Positions 33,918-42,123 of a stretch of 64,000 bases of DNA are shown one piece after another (the first letter of the stretch is position 1; every line of letters begins with the position of its first letter). Source of the DNA: Streptomyces nymphaeiformis (GTDB taxonomy: Bacteria; Actinomycetota; Actinomycetes; Streptomycetales; Streptomycetaceae); NCBI RefSeq assembly GCF_014203895.1, contig NZ_JACHJY010000016.1, forward strand, positions 62,001 through 126,000. The letters run 5' to 3'. Below the pieces are notes generated by a model. That model made no database searches and was not told the DNA's origin. It was given only the letters and a program-made list of their open reading frames with translations. Both the position numbers and the translations under genes were made by a program.

Positions 33918-35525
33918 TCAGCGGCAGAGCATCCGGGCGAGGGCGGCGTGCAGGGCGTCCTCGGCGTCGTCCTGCGTCCCGGCGGACCGCCAGGCCACCA
34001 CCCCGTCCGGGCGGACCAGCACCGCCCCCGCGTCCGTCGTGCCGTACGCCTTCGCCCAGTCGCCGTCCGAGTCCTCGTACGCCCCGTCGCCGCCGATGCC
34101 GTGCACCCGGAGCGGCACGCCGAGGCGCCGCGCCGCCGCCTCGGCCGCCGCCGGCCACGGTCCCGGCCGGGAACCCGTCAGCAGCACCGGGCCGTCCCCG
34201 AACAGGTCCAGGGTCGAGCACTCCGCACCGTCGCGCAACAACGGCACGTGGGGGGCCCGCGTCCCCGGCAGGCCGCTCGGATCGGTCACCCAGACGTCGC
34301 CGCCCACCGCGTAGCGCCAGCCGAACCACACGGTGGTGTCGTCCACGAGACCGGGCGGCAGCACCCGCCGCGCCCCGCGCTCACCGCCGCGCGGCCGGTC
34401 CCGCTGGCGCAGCACCGCCTGCCGCACGGTGGCCGCACCGAGCGGCCGACGTTCGGCGTCGTAGCTGTCGAGCAGACCGGGGGAGGCCTGCCCGGCGAGC
34501 ACCGCGGCCAGCTTCCACGCCAGGTTGTGGGCGTCCTGGACACCGGAGTTCGAGCCGAAGGCGCCGCTCGGCGGCATCACGTGGGCGGCGTCGCCCGCGA
34601 GGAAGACCCGGCCGGCACGGAACCGGCGCGCCACCTTGGCGGCGGCCTCCCACGGAACGGCGCCCAGCACCCGCACGGCGAGGTCCGGCACGCCCGAGGC
34701 GGCCCGCACCAGCTCGGCGCACCGCTCGGGAGGGAAGGCGGCGAGCACCTCCTCGGGCGTGCCGGGGTCCTCGGGGCCGAGGATGACGTCCAGCCGCCAT
34801 TCGCTCGCGTTGTCCAGCGGGATCAGCGCCCCGCGTACCCGGTCGTTGAACGTGTAGCACATGACGAACCGCCGCTCACCGAGCTCCTCCGCGAGATCGG
34901 CGCGGAAGTGGATCGCCAGGAACCGGCCGAGACCGCCCGTGCCGTCGAACGGGATGCCCAGCCGGCGGCGCAGTCCGCTGCGGGCGCCGTCGGCCGCGAC
35001 CAGATAGCGCGTCCGCAGCCGGCTCGTCGTACCGCCCGCGCCGTCGCGCACCAGAGCCGTCACACCGTCGGCGTCCTGCGCGCACGACACCAGCTCGCTG
35101 CCGAAGCGGAACTCGGCCCCGGCCCGTTCGGCGGCCCGGCGCAGCACGCCCTCCAGCTCGTTCTGATGACACAGACACCAGCTCGTGGGCGACAGCGCGC
35201 CGAGATCGGAGGAGACCTCGCGGTAGTACTCCTCCTGGAACGAACCCAGTTCCGGCCCGGCCAGCGACCTCGCGAGCCGCAGACCGCTGTTGCGGGCCAG
35301 CGCCCGCGCGGACGGCAGCGCGCGCAGCTCGTCCTCGAGCCCGGCGGCGCGCAGCAGCTCCATCGAGCGCGGGTTGACGCCCCGGGTACGCGGGTGGGCG
35401 GACAGGCCCGCGCGCTGTTCGAGGACCAGGCAGGCCACGCCGCGCCTCGCGAGGAAGAGCGCCGTCGACAGCCCGACCAGGCTGCCTCCGACGACCAGTA
35501 CGGGAACCTGCGGCTGCTCGGTCAT
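33918..35525 (-). CDS. FAD-dependent monooxygenase (PheA/TfdB-like), A
   Basis: The 535-residue flavoprotein has the three motifs of aromatic hydroxylases: VPVLVVGGSLVGLSTALFLARRG (FAD), the DG motif in VAADGARSGLRRRLG, and GRVFLAGDAAHVMPPSGAFG with NSGVQDAHNLAWKLA. Its C-terminal thioredoxin-like domain ends VLVRPDGVVAWRSAG. Such enzymes hydroxylate or Baeyer-Villiger-oxidise polycyclic polyketides. I chose the ATG at 35525 with AGGAGAT upstream; the frame is open further but without homology. It is divergent from an ABM gene. Confidence 0.93.
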   Translation of the reverse strand: MTEQPQVPVLVVGGSLVGLSTALFLARRGVACLVLEQRAGLSAHPRTRGVNPRSMELLRAAGLEDELRALPSARALARNSGLRLARSLAGPELGSFQEEYYREVSSDLGALSPTSWCLCHQNELEGVLRRAAERAGAEFRFGSELVSCAQDADGVTALVRDGAGGTTSRLRTRYLVAADGARSGLRRRLGIPFDGTGGLGRFLAIHFRADLAEELGERRFVMCYTFNDRVRGALIPLDNASEWRLDVILGPEDPGTPEEVLAAFPPERCAELVRAASGVPDLAVRVLGAVPWEAAAKVARRFRAGRVFLAGDAAHVMPPSGAFGSNSGVQDAHNLAWKLAAVLAGQASPGLLDSYDAERRPLGAATVRQAVLRQRDRPRGGERGARRVLPPGLVDDTTVWFGWRYAVGGDVWVTDPSGLPGTRAPHVPLLRDGAECSTLDLFGDGPVLLTGSRPGPWPAAAEAAARRLGVPLRVHGIGGDGAYEDSDGDWAKAYGTTDAGAVLVRPDGVVAWRSAGTQDDAEDALHAALARMLCR

Positions 35526-35576
35526 CCGGATCTCCTCTGCCGGGGACGTCAGGGGCCCGAGGATCGGCACAGGGCG

Positions 35577-35619
35577 TCGAGGACGGCTCAAGAGGGGCCC
35601 CATCGAGCGCGATTCGAGT
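35577..35619. promoter_or_regulatory. Heptamer-rich divergent spacer between FAD monooxygenase A and ABM gene
   Basis: GTCGAGG, CTCAAGA, TCGAGC (35603) and TCGAGT (35614) lie in this 43-bp stretch; the last two are 11 bp apart. It probably contains SARP sites for the ABM gene, the divergent monooxygenase, or both, but the phasing is less regular than elsewhere. Confidence 0.45.
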
Positions 35620-35712
35620 CGGGACGGGCAGCCTGGCACCGCAGGCGACCGGCCGGATCCGCCAGAAGAGTGGACGGGCCGGACGAGCCGGAAGAGCGAG
35701 GGGAGCACGGAG

Positions 35713-36054
35713 ATGGCCGAGTACGCGCGGGGGCCGGTGCGGGTGGTCCTGCGGATGGAGATCGCCCCGGGCCGGGAGGCCGAGTTCGAGGCGGTCTGGC
35801 TGGAGATCGGCACGATCATCGCCCGGCAGCCGGCCAACCGGGGCCAGGTGCTGGTCCGCGACGAGGACCAGGACCGGCCCGTCTACCACGTGTTCACGGA
35901 CTGGGCGGACGAGGCGAGCTTCCGTGCCTTCGAGCTGAGCGCGGAGCACGTGGAGCACCGACGCCGGCTGGCCCCCCTGCGCACGGGCGGCGCCATGACC
36001 GTCAACCGGATCGTCCACGACCTCCGCCCCGCGCCCGCGTCCTCCCCCACCTAG
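35713..36054 (+). CDS. Antibiotic biosynthesis monooxygenase (ABM), third
   Basis: The 113-residue protein is a paralogue of the ABM at 32304: VRVVLRMEIAPGREAEFEAVWLEIGTIIARQPANRGQVLVRD, FTDWADEASFRAFELSAEHVEHRRRLAPLRTGG. The ATG at 35713 follows GGGGAGCACGG. It is a single-gene unit between a divergent FAD monooxygenase and a convergent SDR. Three ABM proteins plus two DUF1772 proteins give many routes to quinone formation. Confidence 0.87.
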   Translation: MAEYARGPVRVVLRMEIAPGREAEFEAVWLEIGTIIARQPANRGQVLVRDEDQDRPVYHVFTDWADEASFRAFELSAEHVEHRRRLAPLRTGGAMTVNRIVHDLRPAPASSPT

Positions 36055-36159
36055 GGCCCGTCTGACCGTTCCCGTCGGGTCCGGCCCGCCCGGCACGCAC
36101 GCACCGGACGACCCGGCCTGATCCGACACGAAGGGTCAGACAGGCCCTCGGGCCTGTCT
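36054..36159. terminator. Inverted repeats between ABM gene and convergent SDR
   Basis: GGGCCCGTCTGACC (36054-36067) pairs with 36134-36147 with one mismatch over a long loop, and AGACAGGCC/GGCCTGTCT forms a compact hairpin at 36138-36159, right beside the SDR stop. Together they probably terminate both converging transcripts. Confidence 0.6.
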
Positions 36160-36897
36160 CTAGACCCCGCCGTCCACGTTCAGCGTCACCCCGCTGATGT
36201 ACGCGGAGGTGTCGCCGGCCAGGAACAGCACCGCGCCGGCCACGTCCTCGGGGCGGCAGATCCGGCCGAGGGCGGTCATGCCGACGATGCGGGTGACCGC
36301 CTCCGGCGGCAGCCCGGCGCCCGGCTCGGTCTCGGTCAGGCCGGGCGCCACGGTGTTGACGCGGATGCCGCGCGGCCCCAGCTCCTTGCAGAGCGCCCGG
36401 GTCAGACCGATCAGCGCGGCCTTCGACGCCGTGTAGTGCACCCCGCGGACACGGCCGCGCAGCGCCACCGACGAGCCCACGTTGACCACGGACGCACCGT
36501 CGGCCAGCAGGGGCAGCGCCGCCTGCGTGACCAGGTACGCCGAGGTGACGTTGGCGTCCATCACCCGGTGCCACTCGTCCTCGGGCAGCTCCTCGAACCA
36601 GACCTGCCCGTCCACGCCGACGTTGTTCACCAGCGCGTCCAGGCCGCCCAGCGACTCCCGCACCCGCTCGGCCAGCTCCGCCGCCCCCGGACCGGTGGTC
36701 ACGTCGGCCCGGACCACCAGATGCCCGTCACCGGTCTCCTTCAGTTCGCGCACCAGCGAGTCGGCGTCCGCGCCGCCCGTCCGCGAGCACACCGCCACGC
36801 GCGCGCCCGCACGGGCGAACGCGAGTGCCGTCGTCCTCCCGATGCCCCGCGTCCCGCCGGTGACGAGTACGCGCTTGCCCGCGAGTCCCTGTTCCAT
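36160..36897 (-). CDS. SDR-family oxidoreductase
   Basis: The 245-residue short-chain dehydrogenase has VLVTGGTRGIGRTTALAF, NNVGVDGQVWFEELPEDEW, the serine in NVGSSVALRG and YTASKAALIGLTRAL. It ends ISGVTLNVDGGV. It is similar in length and sequence to the ketoreductase of the PKS operon, so it may reduce another ring carbonyl. It stands alone on the minus strand, with putative SARP heptamers 66-94 bp upstream of its ATG. Confidence 0.88.
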   Translation of the reverse strand: MEQGLAGKRVLVTGGTRGIGRTTALAFARAGARVAVCSRTGGADADSLVRELKETGDGHLVVRADVTTGPGAAELAERVRESLGGLDALVNNVGVDGQVWFEELPEDEWHRVMDANVTSAYLVTQAALPLLADGASVVNVGSSVALRGRVRGVHYTASKAALIGLTRALCKELGPRGIRVNTVAPGLTETEPGAGLPPEAVTRIVGMTALGRICRPEDVAGAVLFLAGDTSAYISGVTLNVDGGV

Positions 36898-36962
36898 CCG
36901 AGTCTCCTTCCGCTGCCGTCATGCCCGGGCCGTGCAGGGCCGGGCACACCCTCCCGCGCCGT

Positions 36963-36991
36963 TCTCGCGAACTCCTGGACGGCAGCTCGAG
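36963..36991 (-). promoter_or_regulatory. Putative SARP box upstream of the SDR gene
   Basis: Reading the minus strand, CTCGAGC, GTCCAGG and CGCGAGA follow each other with 11-bp spacing, the same order as CTTGAGC-CTCCAGG before the KS operon. The divergent glycosyltransferase may share the region. Confidence 0.6.
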
Positions 36992-37071
36992 CAGGCCGCG
37001 ATCCATCCGAGAGCCCGATGGGGGACCTTCCGGACCGTCAGCTGAACCTCCGAAGAGGGTGGGGCGGATCG

Positions 37072-38247
37072 ATGCGGGTACTGTTCACGACCTGGGCGTG
37101 GCCCTCGCACCTGTACGGGCTGGTCCCGATGGCCTGGGCCTGCCGGGCGGCCGGGCACGAGGTGCTGGTCGCCGGCCAGCCCGGGATCCACGACGAGATC
37201 GTCCGGACCGGGCTGCCCGCGGCGACGGTCGGGCACGACGTGGACGCGGTGGGGCTGGTCCGCGGCTACGTGCTGCCGTCGCGGACCCTGCCCGCGCCGG
37301 CCGCGCCGGCCGGACCCGAGGGGCGCGGCCCGCGCGCCCTGCGGATGTTCCACGCCCACGCGGACTCCATGGTCGACGACCTCACCGCGCTGGCCCGCGA
37401 CTGGCGGGCCGACCTGGTGGTGTACGAACCCACCGCCCTCGCCGGTCCGATCGCCGCCGCCGCCACCGGAGTCCCGGCCGTACGGCTGCTCTACGGCACC
37501 GACCTGATGCTGCGCGCGCGGCCCCTGCTGCCCGACGTGCTCGCGCCGCTCGCCGCGCGCAACGGCGTACACGCCTTCGACCCGTTCGGCGACCTCACCG
37601 TCGACCCGTGCCCCGACGAGTTCCAGCTCCCGACGGACCAGCGGCGGCTCTCCATGCGCTACGTGCCGTTCAACGGGCCCGGCGACGGCACCCCGATCGC
37701 ACCGCCCCCGCCCGGCCGGCGCCGCGTGGTGGTGACCTGGGGCCACACCATGGCCCGGCTGTCCCCGGCGCACTTCTTCGCCCCTGAGGCGGCCCTGGCC
37801 GCCCACGGCCCCGACACCGACGTGGTGCTGGCCGTCTCCGCCGACCAGCTCCCGCTCCTCGGCGACCTCCCGGCCGACGTCACCGTCACCGTGGACACCC
37901 CGCTGCGGCAGCTGCTCGCCGACGCCGACCTGGTCGTCGCGCACGGCGGCGCCGGCACCGTACTGACGAGCCTCCAGGCCGGCGTGCCCCTCCTGCTCGT
38001 CCCCCAGCTCCCCGACCACGCCGGACACTCGGCGCGCGTACTGGCCACCGGCACCGGCGAGGTGCTCAGCCGCGACGAGGCCGACCACGGCCGGCTGCGC
38101 GGCGAGATCCGGCGCCTGCTCGAATCCGACCGGGAGCGCGCAGCGGCCCGGCGCCTCGCCGAACGCAACCTGGAGCGGCCCGCCCCCGCCGACCTGGTCG
38201 CCGCGTTGGAGCGGCTCACCGACACGCGGGCGGCAGCCGCCCGCTGA
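37072..38247 (+). CDS. GT1-family glycosyltransferase
   Basis: The 391-residue protein has a GT-B fold of the macrolide/aromatic glycosyltransferase type. The N-terminus is VLFTTWAWPSHLYGLVPMAWACRAAGHEVLVAG, and the nucleotide-sugar motif is VVAHGGAGTVLTSLQAGVPLLLVPQLPDH. It would attach a sugar to the polyketide. There is no deoxysugar biosynthesis gene in the window, so either a primary-metabolism sugar (for instance glucose or glucuronate) is used, or the sugar genes lie elsewhere. The start is the ATG at 37072; an LLM oxidoreductase follows 25 bp later. Confidence 0.9.
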   Translation: MRVLFTTWAWPSHLYGLVPMAWACRAAGHEVLVAGQPGIHDEIVRTGLPAATVGHDVDAVGLVRGYVLPSRTLPAPAAPAGPEGRGPRALRMFHAHADSMVDDLTALARDWRADLVVYEPTALAGPIAAAATGVPAVRLLYGTDLMLRARPLLPDVLAPLAARNGVHAFDPFGDLTVDPCPDEFQLPTDQRRLSMRYVPFNGPGDGTPIAPPPPGRRRVVVTWGHTMARLSPAHFFAPEAALAAHGPDTDVVLAVSADQLPLLGDLPADVTVTVDTPLRQLLADADLVVAHGGAGTVLTSLQAGVPLLLVPQLPDHAGHSARVLATGTGEVLSRDEADHGRLRGEIRRLLESDRERAAARRLAERNLERPAPADLVAALERLTDTRAAAAR

Positions 38248-38272
38248 GCGCACACCAGAAGGAGAGAGAGCC

Positions 38273-39130
38273 TTGGAGATCGGACTGGGTCTGCCCACCA
38301 CCGTCCCCGACATCGACGGCCGGACGCTGCCGCAGTGGGCCCGCCGTGCGGAGGAGTGCGGCTTCGCCAGCCTCGGCGTTCTGGACCGGCTGGTGTACGC
38401 CAACTTCGAGCCGTTGATCTCGCTCGCGGCGGCGGCGGCCGTCACCGAACGGATCAGACTGCTGACCACCATCCTGATCGCGGCCTACCGGGGCGACACC
38501 GCGTTGCTCGCCAAGCAGGCCGCCACCATCGACGCCCTCTCCGGCGGCCGGCTGGTGCTCGGGGTCGCCGCCGGCGGCCGGGAGGACGACTACGCCGCCA
38601 CCGGCACCGGCTACCGCGACCGCGGGGCACGCCTGGACGCCGCGCTCACCGAACTGCGGGAGATCTGGGCGGGCCGAGGCAAGGTCCCCGGCATCGGCCC
38701 CGCCCCGGTCCGCCCGGAGGGCGTACCGCTGCTTGTCGGCGGTCACTCGCCGCGCGCGATGCTGCGCTCGGCGCGGTTCGGCACCGGCTGGATCGCGGGC
38801 GGCAACTCCGTCACCGCGTACGCCGAACTGGTCCGCCAGGCGCGGCAGACCTGGATCGACGAGGGCCGCACCGAGCGCCCGCGGATGGTGGCCATCCTCT
38901 ACGCCCACCTCGGCCCGGACGCCGCCCGCGTCGCCGGTGACTACCTGCGCTCCTACTACTCGTTCGTCGGCCCGAAGGCCGAGCGGACGGCCGCCGGCGT
39001 CCTCACCGATCCGCGCCGCGTCCGCGACGCCGCCCAGGCGTACGCCGAGGTGGGCTGCGACGAGCTGATCCTGCTGCCTTGTACGGCGGACCTCGCACAG
39101 GTGCGGCTGCTGGCCGACGCCGCACTCTGA
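38273..39130 (+). CDS. LLM-class (F420/FMN) oxidoreductase, first
   Basis: This 285-residue luciferase-like monooxygenase family protein has the TIM-barrel pattern GFASLGVLDRLVY, IRLLTTILIAAYRGDTALLAKQAATIDALSGGRLVLGVAAGGREDDYAATG, and PLLVGGHSPRAMLRSARFGTGWI. Members use FMN or F420 in reductions or oxygenations. The start is a TTG at 38273 after AAGGAGAGAG, the same transcript as the glycosyltransferase. A paralogue lies at 48743. Confidence 0.9.
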   Translation: MEIGLGLPTTVPDIDGRTLPQWARRAEECGFASLGVLDRLVYANFEPLISLAAAAAVTERIRLLTTILIAAYRGDTALLAKQAATIDALSGGRLVLGVAAGGREDDYAATGTGYRDRGARLDAALTELREIWAGRGKVPGIGPAPVRPEGVPLLVGGHSPRAMLRSARFGTGWIAGGNSVTAYAELVRQARQTWIDEGRTERPRMVAILYAHLGPDAARVAGDYLRSYYSFVGPKAERTAAGVLTDPRRVRDAAQAYAEVGCDELILLPCTADLAQVRLLADAAL

Positions 39131-39140
39131 CCGCGACGCA

Positions 39141-39177
39141 GAAGGGCCCGCTCCGGAAGATCCGGAGCGGGCCCTTC
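39141..39177. terminator. Perfect 17-bp hairpin between converging genes
   Basis: GAAGGGCCCGCTCCGGA (39141-39157) pairs with 39161-39177 across a 3-nt loop, 10 bp after the LLM gene and 10 bp before the stop of the convergent FAD monooxygenase. It is a likely bidirectional terminator. Confidence 0.85.
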
Positions 39178-39186
39178 GTCGTGCGA

Positions 39187-40794
39187 TCAGCGGAGTCCGG
39201 CCGACCGGCTCAGCACGTCCGCGAGCACCTGCCCGGCGTCCGCGCCGCCCGGGCCGGTGGCACGCCAGGCGACGAAGGCGTCCGGGCGGACCAGCACCGC
39301 ACCGCCGGCGCCGACCCCGTACGCCTCGGCCCAGTCGCGGTCCTTCGGCCGCAGCTCGCTCTCCGGGCCGACGCGGTGCACCCGCAGCGGCACGCCGAGC
39401 CGCTCGGCCGCCGCGACGGCCGCCTCGGCCCAGGGGGACCCGGCGTCGTCGGTGAGCAGTACGTACGCGTCCCAGAAGAGGTCGATCGTGGAGACGATCC
39501 CGCCGTCGCGCTCGATCCAGACGTGCGGGGCGCGGGTGCCGGGCTCTCCGGTGAGCGTCAGCTCCGGCGTGAGCACCGGGCCGGTGGTGTCGCTGACGAT
39601 CGACGGCGACGCGTACCGGTAGCCGAGCGTGATGATGATGTCGTCCACCATGTCCGCGCGGTCCTGCTCGGTGGCGTGGCCGTGCCGGATGCGGTTGCGG
39701 ACCATCGCCTGCGCGGCCATCGCCGAACCGACCGCGTGCCGCTCGTCGTGGTAGCTGTCGAGCAGCGGGTCGCCCGCCCAGCCCTTGAGCACGGCCGCCA
39801 GCTTCCAGGCCAGGTTGTGGGCGTCGTGGATGCCCGTGTTGGCGCCGAAGCCGCCCGCGGGCGGGTGCAGGTGGGCGGCGTCGCCGGCCAGGAAGACCCG
39901 CTGGGTGCGGAACCGCTCGGCGACCAGCTGGGCGCCCTGCCACGGCACCTTGTCGACGATCTCCACCGCCAGGTCCGCCTTGCCCGCCGCGGTCCGGACG
40001 ATCTCGACACAGCGCTCGTCGGTGAAGTCCTCCGGCTTCTCGCCGCGCTCGGGGTGGTAGATCGGCGCGGCCAGGTACGGGTCGCAGCCGTGCAGCCGGG
40101 ACAGCCCCATCAGGGTGCCGTCGACATTCGCGTAGCAGAGGATGAACTTGCGGCCTTTGAGCACGGTCTCCAGTTCGGGCGCCTTGAAGTAGATGCTGAG
40201 CGCGTTGAACACCGTGCCGCGCCCCTCGCGTTCCACCCCGAGGTGTCGGCGGACGCTGCTGTTCGCGCCGTCCGCGCCCACCAGGTAGCCGGCGCGGATG
40301 GTGAAGCGCCGGCCGGTGGCGTTCTCCTCGGCGACGGCGGTCACCCCGTCCGCGTCCTGGGTGAACTCCACGAGCCGGGTGCCGAACCGGACGTCGGCGC
40401 CGAACTCCCGGGCCTTCTCCACCAGTACCTTCTCGTACCGGTCCTGCCCGCAGCCCATCACCCGTTCCGGGCTGACGGTCGGGCCGTCCAGCGACGGCGA
40501 CTCGAGCACCACGGCGTCGTCGATCCCGGAGAAGGTGTCGACCTGGATGATGCCGCCCTCGAAGTAGGGGTGCGAGTCGCCCATCTCCAGCGCCCGGATG
40601 TCGGCGGAGACGCCGGCCGCCCGGAACAGCTCCAGGGTGCGTGCCTGGAGACCCGGGGCGCGGGGCAGCAGCGACGTGCCGTCGCGCTTCTCCAGCACCA
40701 TCGTGCGGATCCCGTGCCGCCCGCTGAACAGGGCGGTGGAGAGACCGACCGGCCCCGCTCCCACGATCAGCACAGGGATGTTCACGTCATACAT
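39187..40794 (-). CDS. FAD-dependent monooxygenase (PheA/TfdB-like), B
   Basis: The 535-residue protein has the motifs IPVLIVGAGPVGLSTALFSGRHG, VGADGANSSVRRHLG and VFLAGDAAHLHPPAGGFGANTGIHDAHNLAWKLA, and a C-terminal thioredoxin-like domain ending VLVRPDAFVAWRATG. It is a sister of monooxygenases A and C in this locus. In related pathways such flavoproteins hydroxylate the angular or quinone ring, or break a ring by Baeyer-Villiger oxidation to build a xanthone or spiro system. The ATG at 40794 lies opposite the methyltransferase gene across a 238-bp spacer. Confidence 0.93.
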   Translation of the reverse strand: MYDVNIPVLIVGAGPVGLSTALFSGRHGIRTMVLEKRDGTSLLPRAPGLQARTLELFRAAGVSADIRALEMGDSHPYFEGGIIQVDTFSGIDDAVVLESPSLDGPTVSPERVMGCGQDRYEKVLVEKAREFGADVRFGTRLVEFTQDADGVTAVAEENATGRRFTIRAGYLVGADGANSSVRRHLGVEREGRGTVFNALSIYFKAPELETVLKGRKFILCYANVDGTLMGLSRLHGCDPYLAAPIYHPERGEKPEDFTDERCVEIVRTAAGKADLAVEIVDKVPWQGAQLVAERFRTQRVFLAGDAAHLHPPAGGFGANTGIHDAHNLAWKLAAVLKGWAGDPLLDSYHDERHAVGSAMAAQAMVRNRIRHGHATEQDRADMVDDIIITLGYRYASPSIVSDTTGPVLTPELTLTGEPGTRAPHVWIERDGGIVSTIDLFWDAYVLLTDDAGSPWAEAAVAAAERLGVPLRVHRVGPESELRPKDRDWAEAYGVGAGGAVLVRPDAFVAWRATGPGGADAGQVLADVLSRSAGLR

Positions 40795-40872
40795 GCGTGT
40801 CCCCTCATGAACAGACGAACAGTGCCGGGTTGATCCGCCGCACTGCGACCGGGGAAAGAGTTACCGGCGGCG

Positions 40873-40890
40873 CCTCGAGGATTCCTGGCC
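40873..40890 (-). promoter_or_regulatory. Possible SARP box upstream of FAD monooxygenase B
   Basis: On the minus strand GGCCAGG is followed by CTCGAGG with 11-bp spacing, about 80-100 bp before the monooxygenase start. It is a reasonable match, but only two heptamers are present. Confidence 0.4.
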
Positions 40891-40931
40891 TCGCGGTCGG
40901 GCGCCCTCGGGCCGGCGGCCGGCGCTCCGGG

Positions 40932-40960
40932 TCTCCAGGGAGGTTCGAGGGGCGCTCCAC
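40932..40960 (+). promoter_or_regulatory. Putative SARP box upstream of O-methyltransferase
   Basis: TCTCCAG (40932), GTTCGAG (40943) and GCTCCAC (40954) stand 11 bp apart, ending 72 bp before the start at 41033. Confidence 0.6.
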
Positions 40961-41032
40961 GCCTGGCTGACAGCCTCTCAGGCCGACAGGTGCGGCGCCT
41001 GGCAGGCAGGCGTCCAGGAAGGAGTCCTCACC

Positions 41033-42049
41033 ATGACGACCAAGGCCCCGGACGTCGGCACTGCCGCCGGGATCCTGCGCCTCGGCAACGCGTTCTGCGA
41101 CGCCAAGGCCCTGCTGACCGCCGTTGAACTCGACCTGTTCACCCACTTGCACGAGGCCCCGGGCGGGTCGGCCGGCGAGGCCGAGATCAGGCAGGCGCTC
41201 GGGCTGCACGGACGCGGCCTGCGCGACTTCCTCGACCTGCTGGTGGCGCTGCGGATCCTGGAGCGCCAGGACGGCCGTTACCGCAACGCCCCCGGCGCCG
41301 ACCGGCACCTGGTGCGCGGCGCCGGCGAGTACGTCGGCGGCTTCCTGCTGCGCTCCAGCCGCAACCTCTACCCGGCGTGGGGCCGTCTGGAGGAGGCCCT
41401 GCGCACCGGGAAGCAGCAGTCGGGCAGCCACTACGACGAGGTGACGCAGAACCCCGCGATCCTGCGCCAGTTCATCGGCAGCATGGACGCCTTCACCAAC
41501 GTCCTCGGCGCCCAGCTGATCGAGGCGTACGACTGGTCCGGTCACGCCTCGGTGCTCGATGTCGGCGGCGCCCGGGGCAACCTCGCCTCGCAGATCGTCC
41601 GGGCCCGGCCGCACCTCGCCGGGCACGTCTTCGACCTGCCCGAGATGGAGCCCTTCGCCAAGGAGCTGATCGAGGACCTCGGCCTCGGCGGCAGGCTGGA
41701 GTTCCACGGCGGCAGCTTCTTCACCGATCCGCTGCCCTCGGCCGACGTGGTGATCCTCGGGCACGTCCTGCACGACTGGGACCCCGGGCAGCGGAGCATG
41801 CTGATCCACAAGGCGTTCGACGCGGTCAACCCCGGGGGCACCCTGCTGGTCTACGACCGGATGCTGGACGACGAGCCCGAGCACGCCGAGAACCTGGTGA
41901 TCAGCCTCGACATGCTGCTCGTCACCGACGGCGGCTCGGAGTACCCGGCCGCGGAGATCGTCGGTTACGCCGAGCACGCCGGCTTCGCCCGTACGGAGGT
42001 CGGTCCGCTCGGCGACTACGACACCCTGGTGGCCTGCCACAAGGCCTGA
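41033..42049 (+). CDS. O-methyltransferase (Methyltransf_2 family), A
   Basis: This 338-residue enzyme has the dimerisation/winged-helix N-terminus of SAM-dependent O-methyltransferases (AAGILRLGNAFCDAKALLTAV), then HASVLDVGGARGNLASQIV (SAM), HVFDLPEMEPF, and GHVLHDWDPGQRSMLIHKAFDAVNPGG with the catalytic-base region. It methylates a phenolic hydroxyl, presumably on the polyketide. It stands alone between a divergent FAD monooxygenase and a terminator. It is a paralogue of the methyltransferase encoded convergently just downstream. Confidence 0.92.
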   Translation: MTTKAPDVGTAAGILRLGNAFCDAKALLTAVELDLFTHLHEAPGGSAGEAEIRQALGLHGRGLRDFLDLLVALRILERQDGRYRNAPGADRHLVRGAGEYVGGFLLRSSRNLYPAWGRLEEALRTGKQQSGSHYDEVTQNPAILRQFIGSMDAFTNVLGAQLIEAYDWSGHASVLDVGGARGNLASQIVRARPHLAGHVFDLPEMEPFAKELIEDLGLGGRLEFHGGSFFTDPLPSADVVILGHVLHDWDPGQRSMLIHKAFDAVNPGGTLLVYDRMLDDEPEHAENLVISLDMLLVTDGGSEYPAAEIVGYAEHAGFARTEVGPLGDYDTLVACHKA

Positions 42050-42074
42050 CGGGCGACAGGAGCGGCACGAGCGC

Positions 42075-42110
42075 GGCAGCGCCCCCGGAAGGGCTTCCGG
42101 GGGCGCTGCC
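42075..42110. terminator. Perfect 16-bp hairpin between two methyltransferase genes
   Basis: GGCAGCGCCCCCGGAA (42075-42090) pairs with 42095-42110 across a GGGC loop. It lies between two converging methyltransferase genes and can terminate both. Confidence 0.85.
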
Positions 42111-42123
42111 GTGTCGTGGGAGG

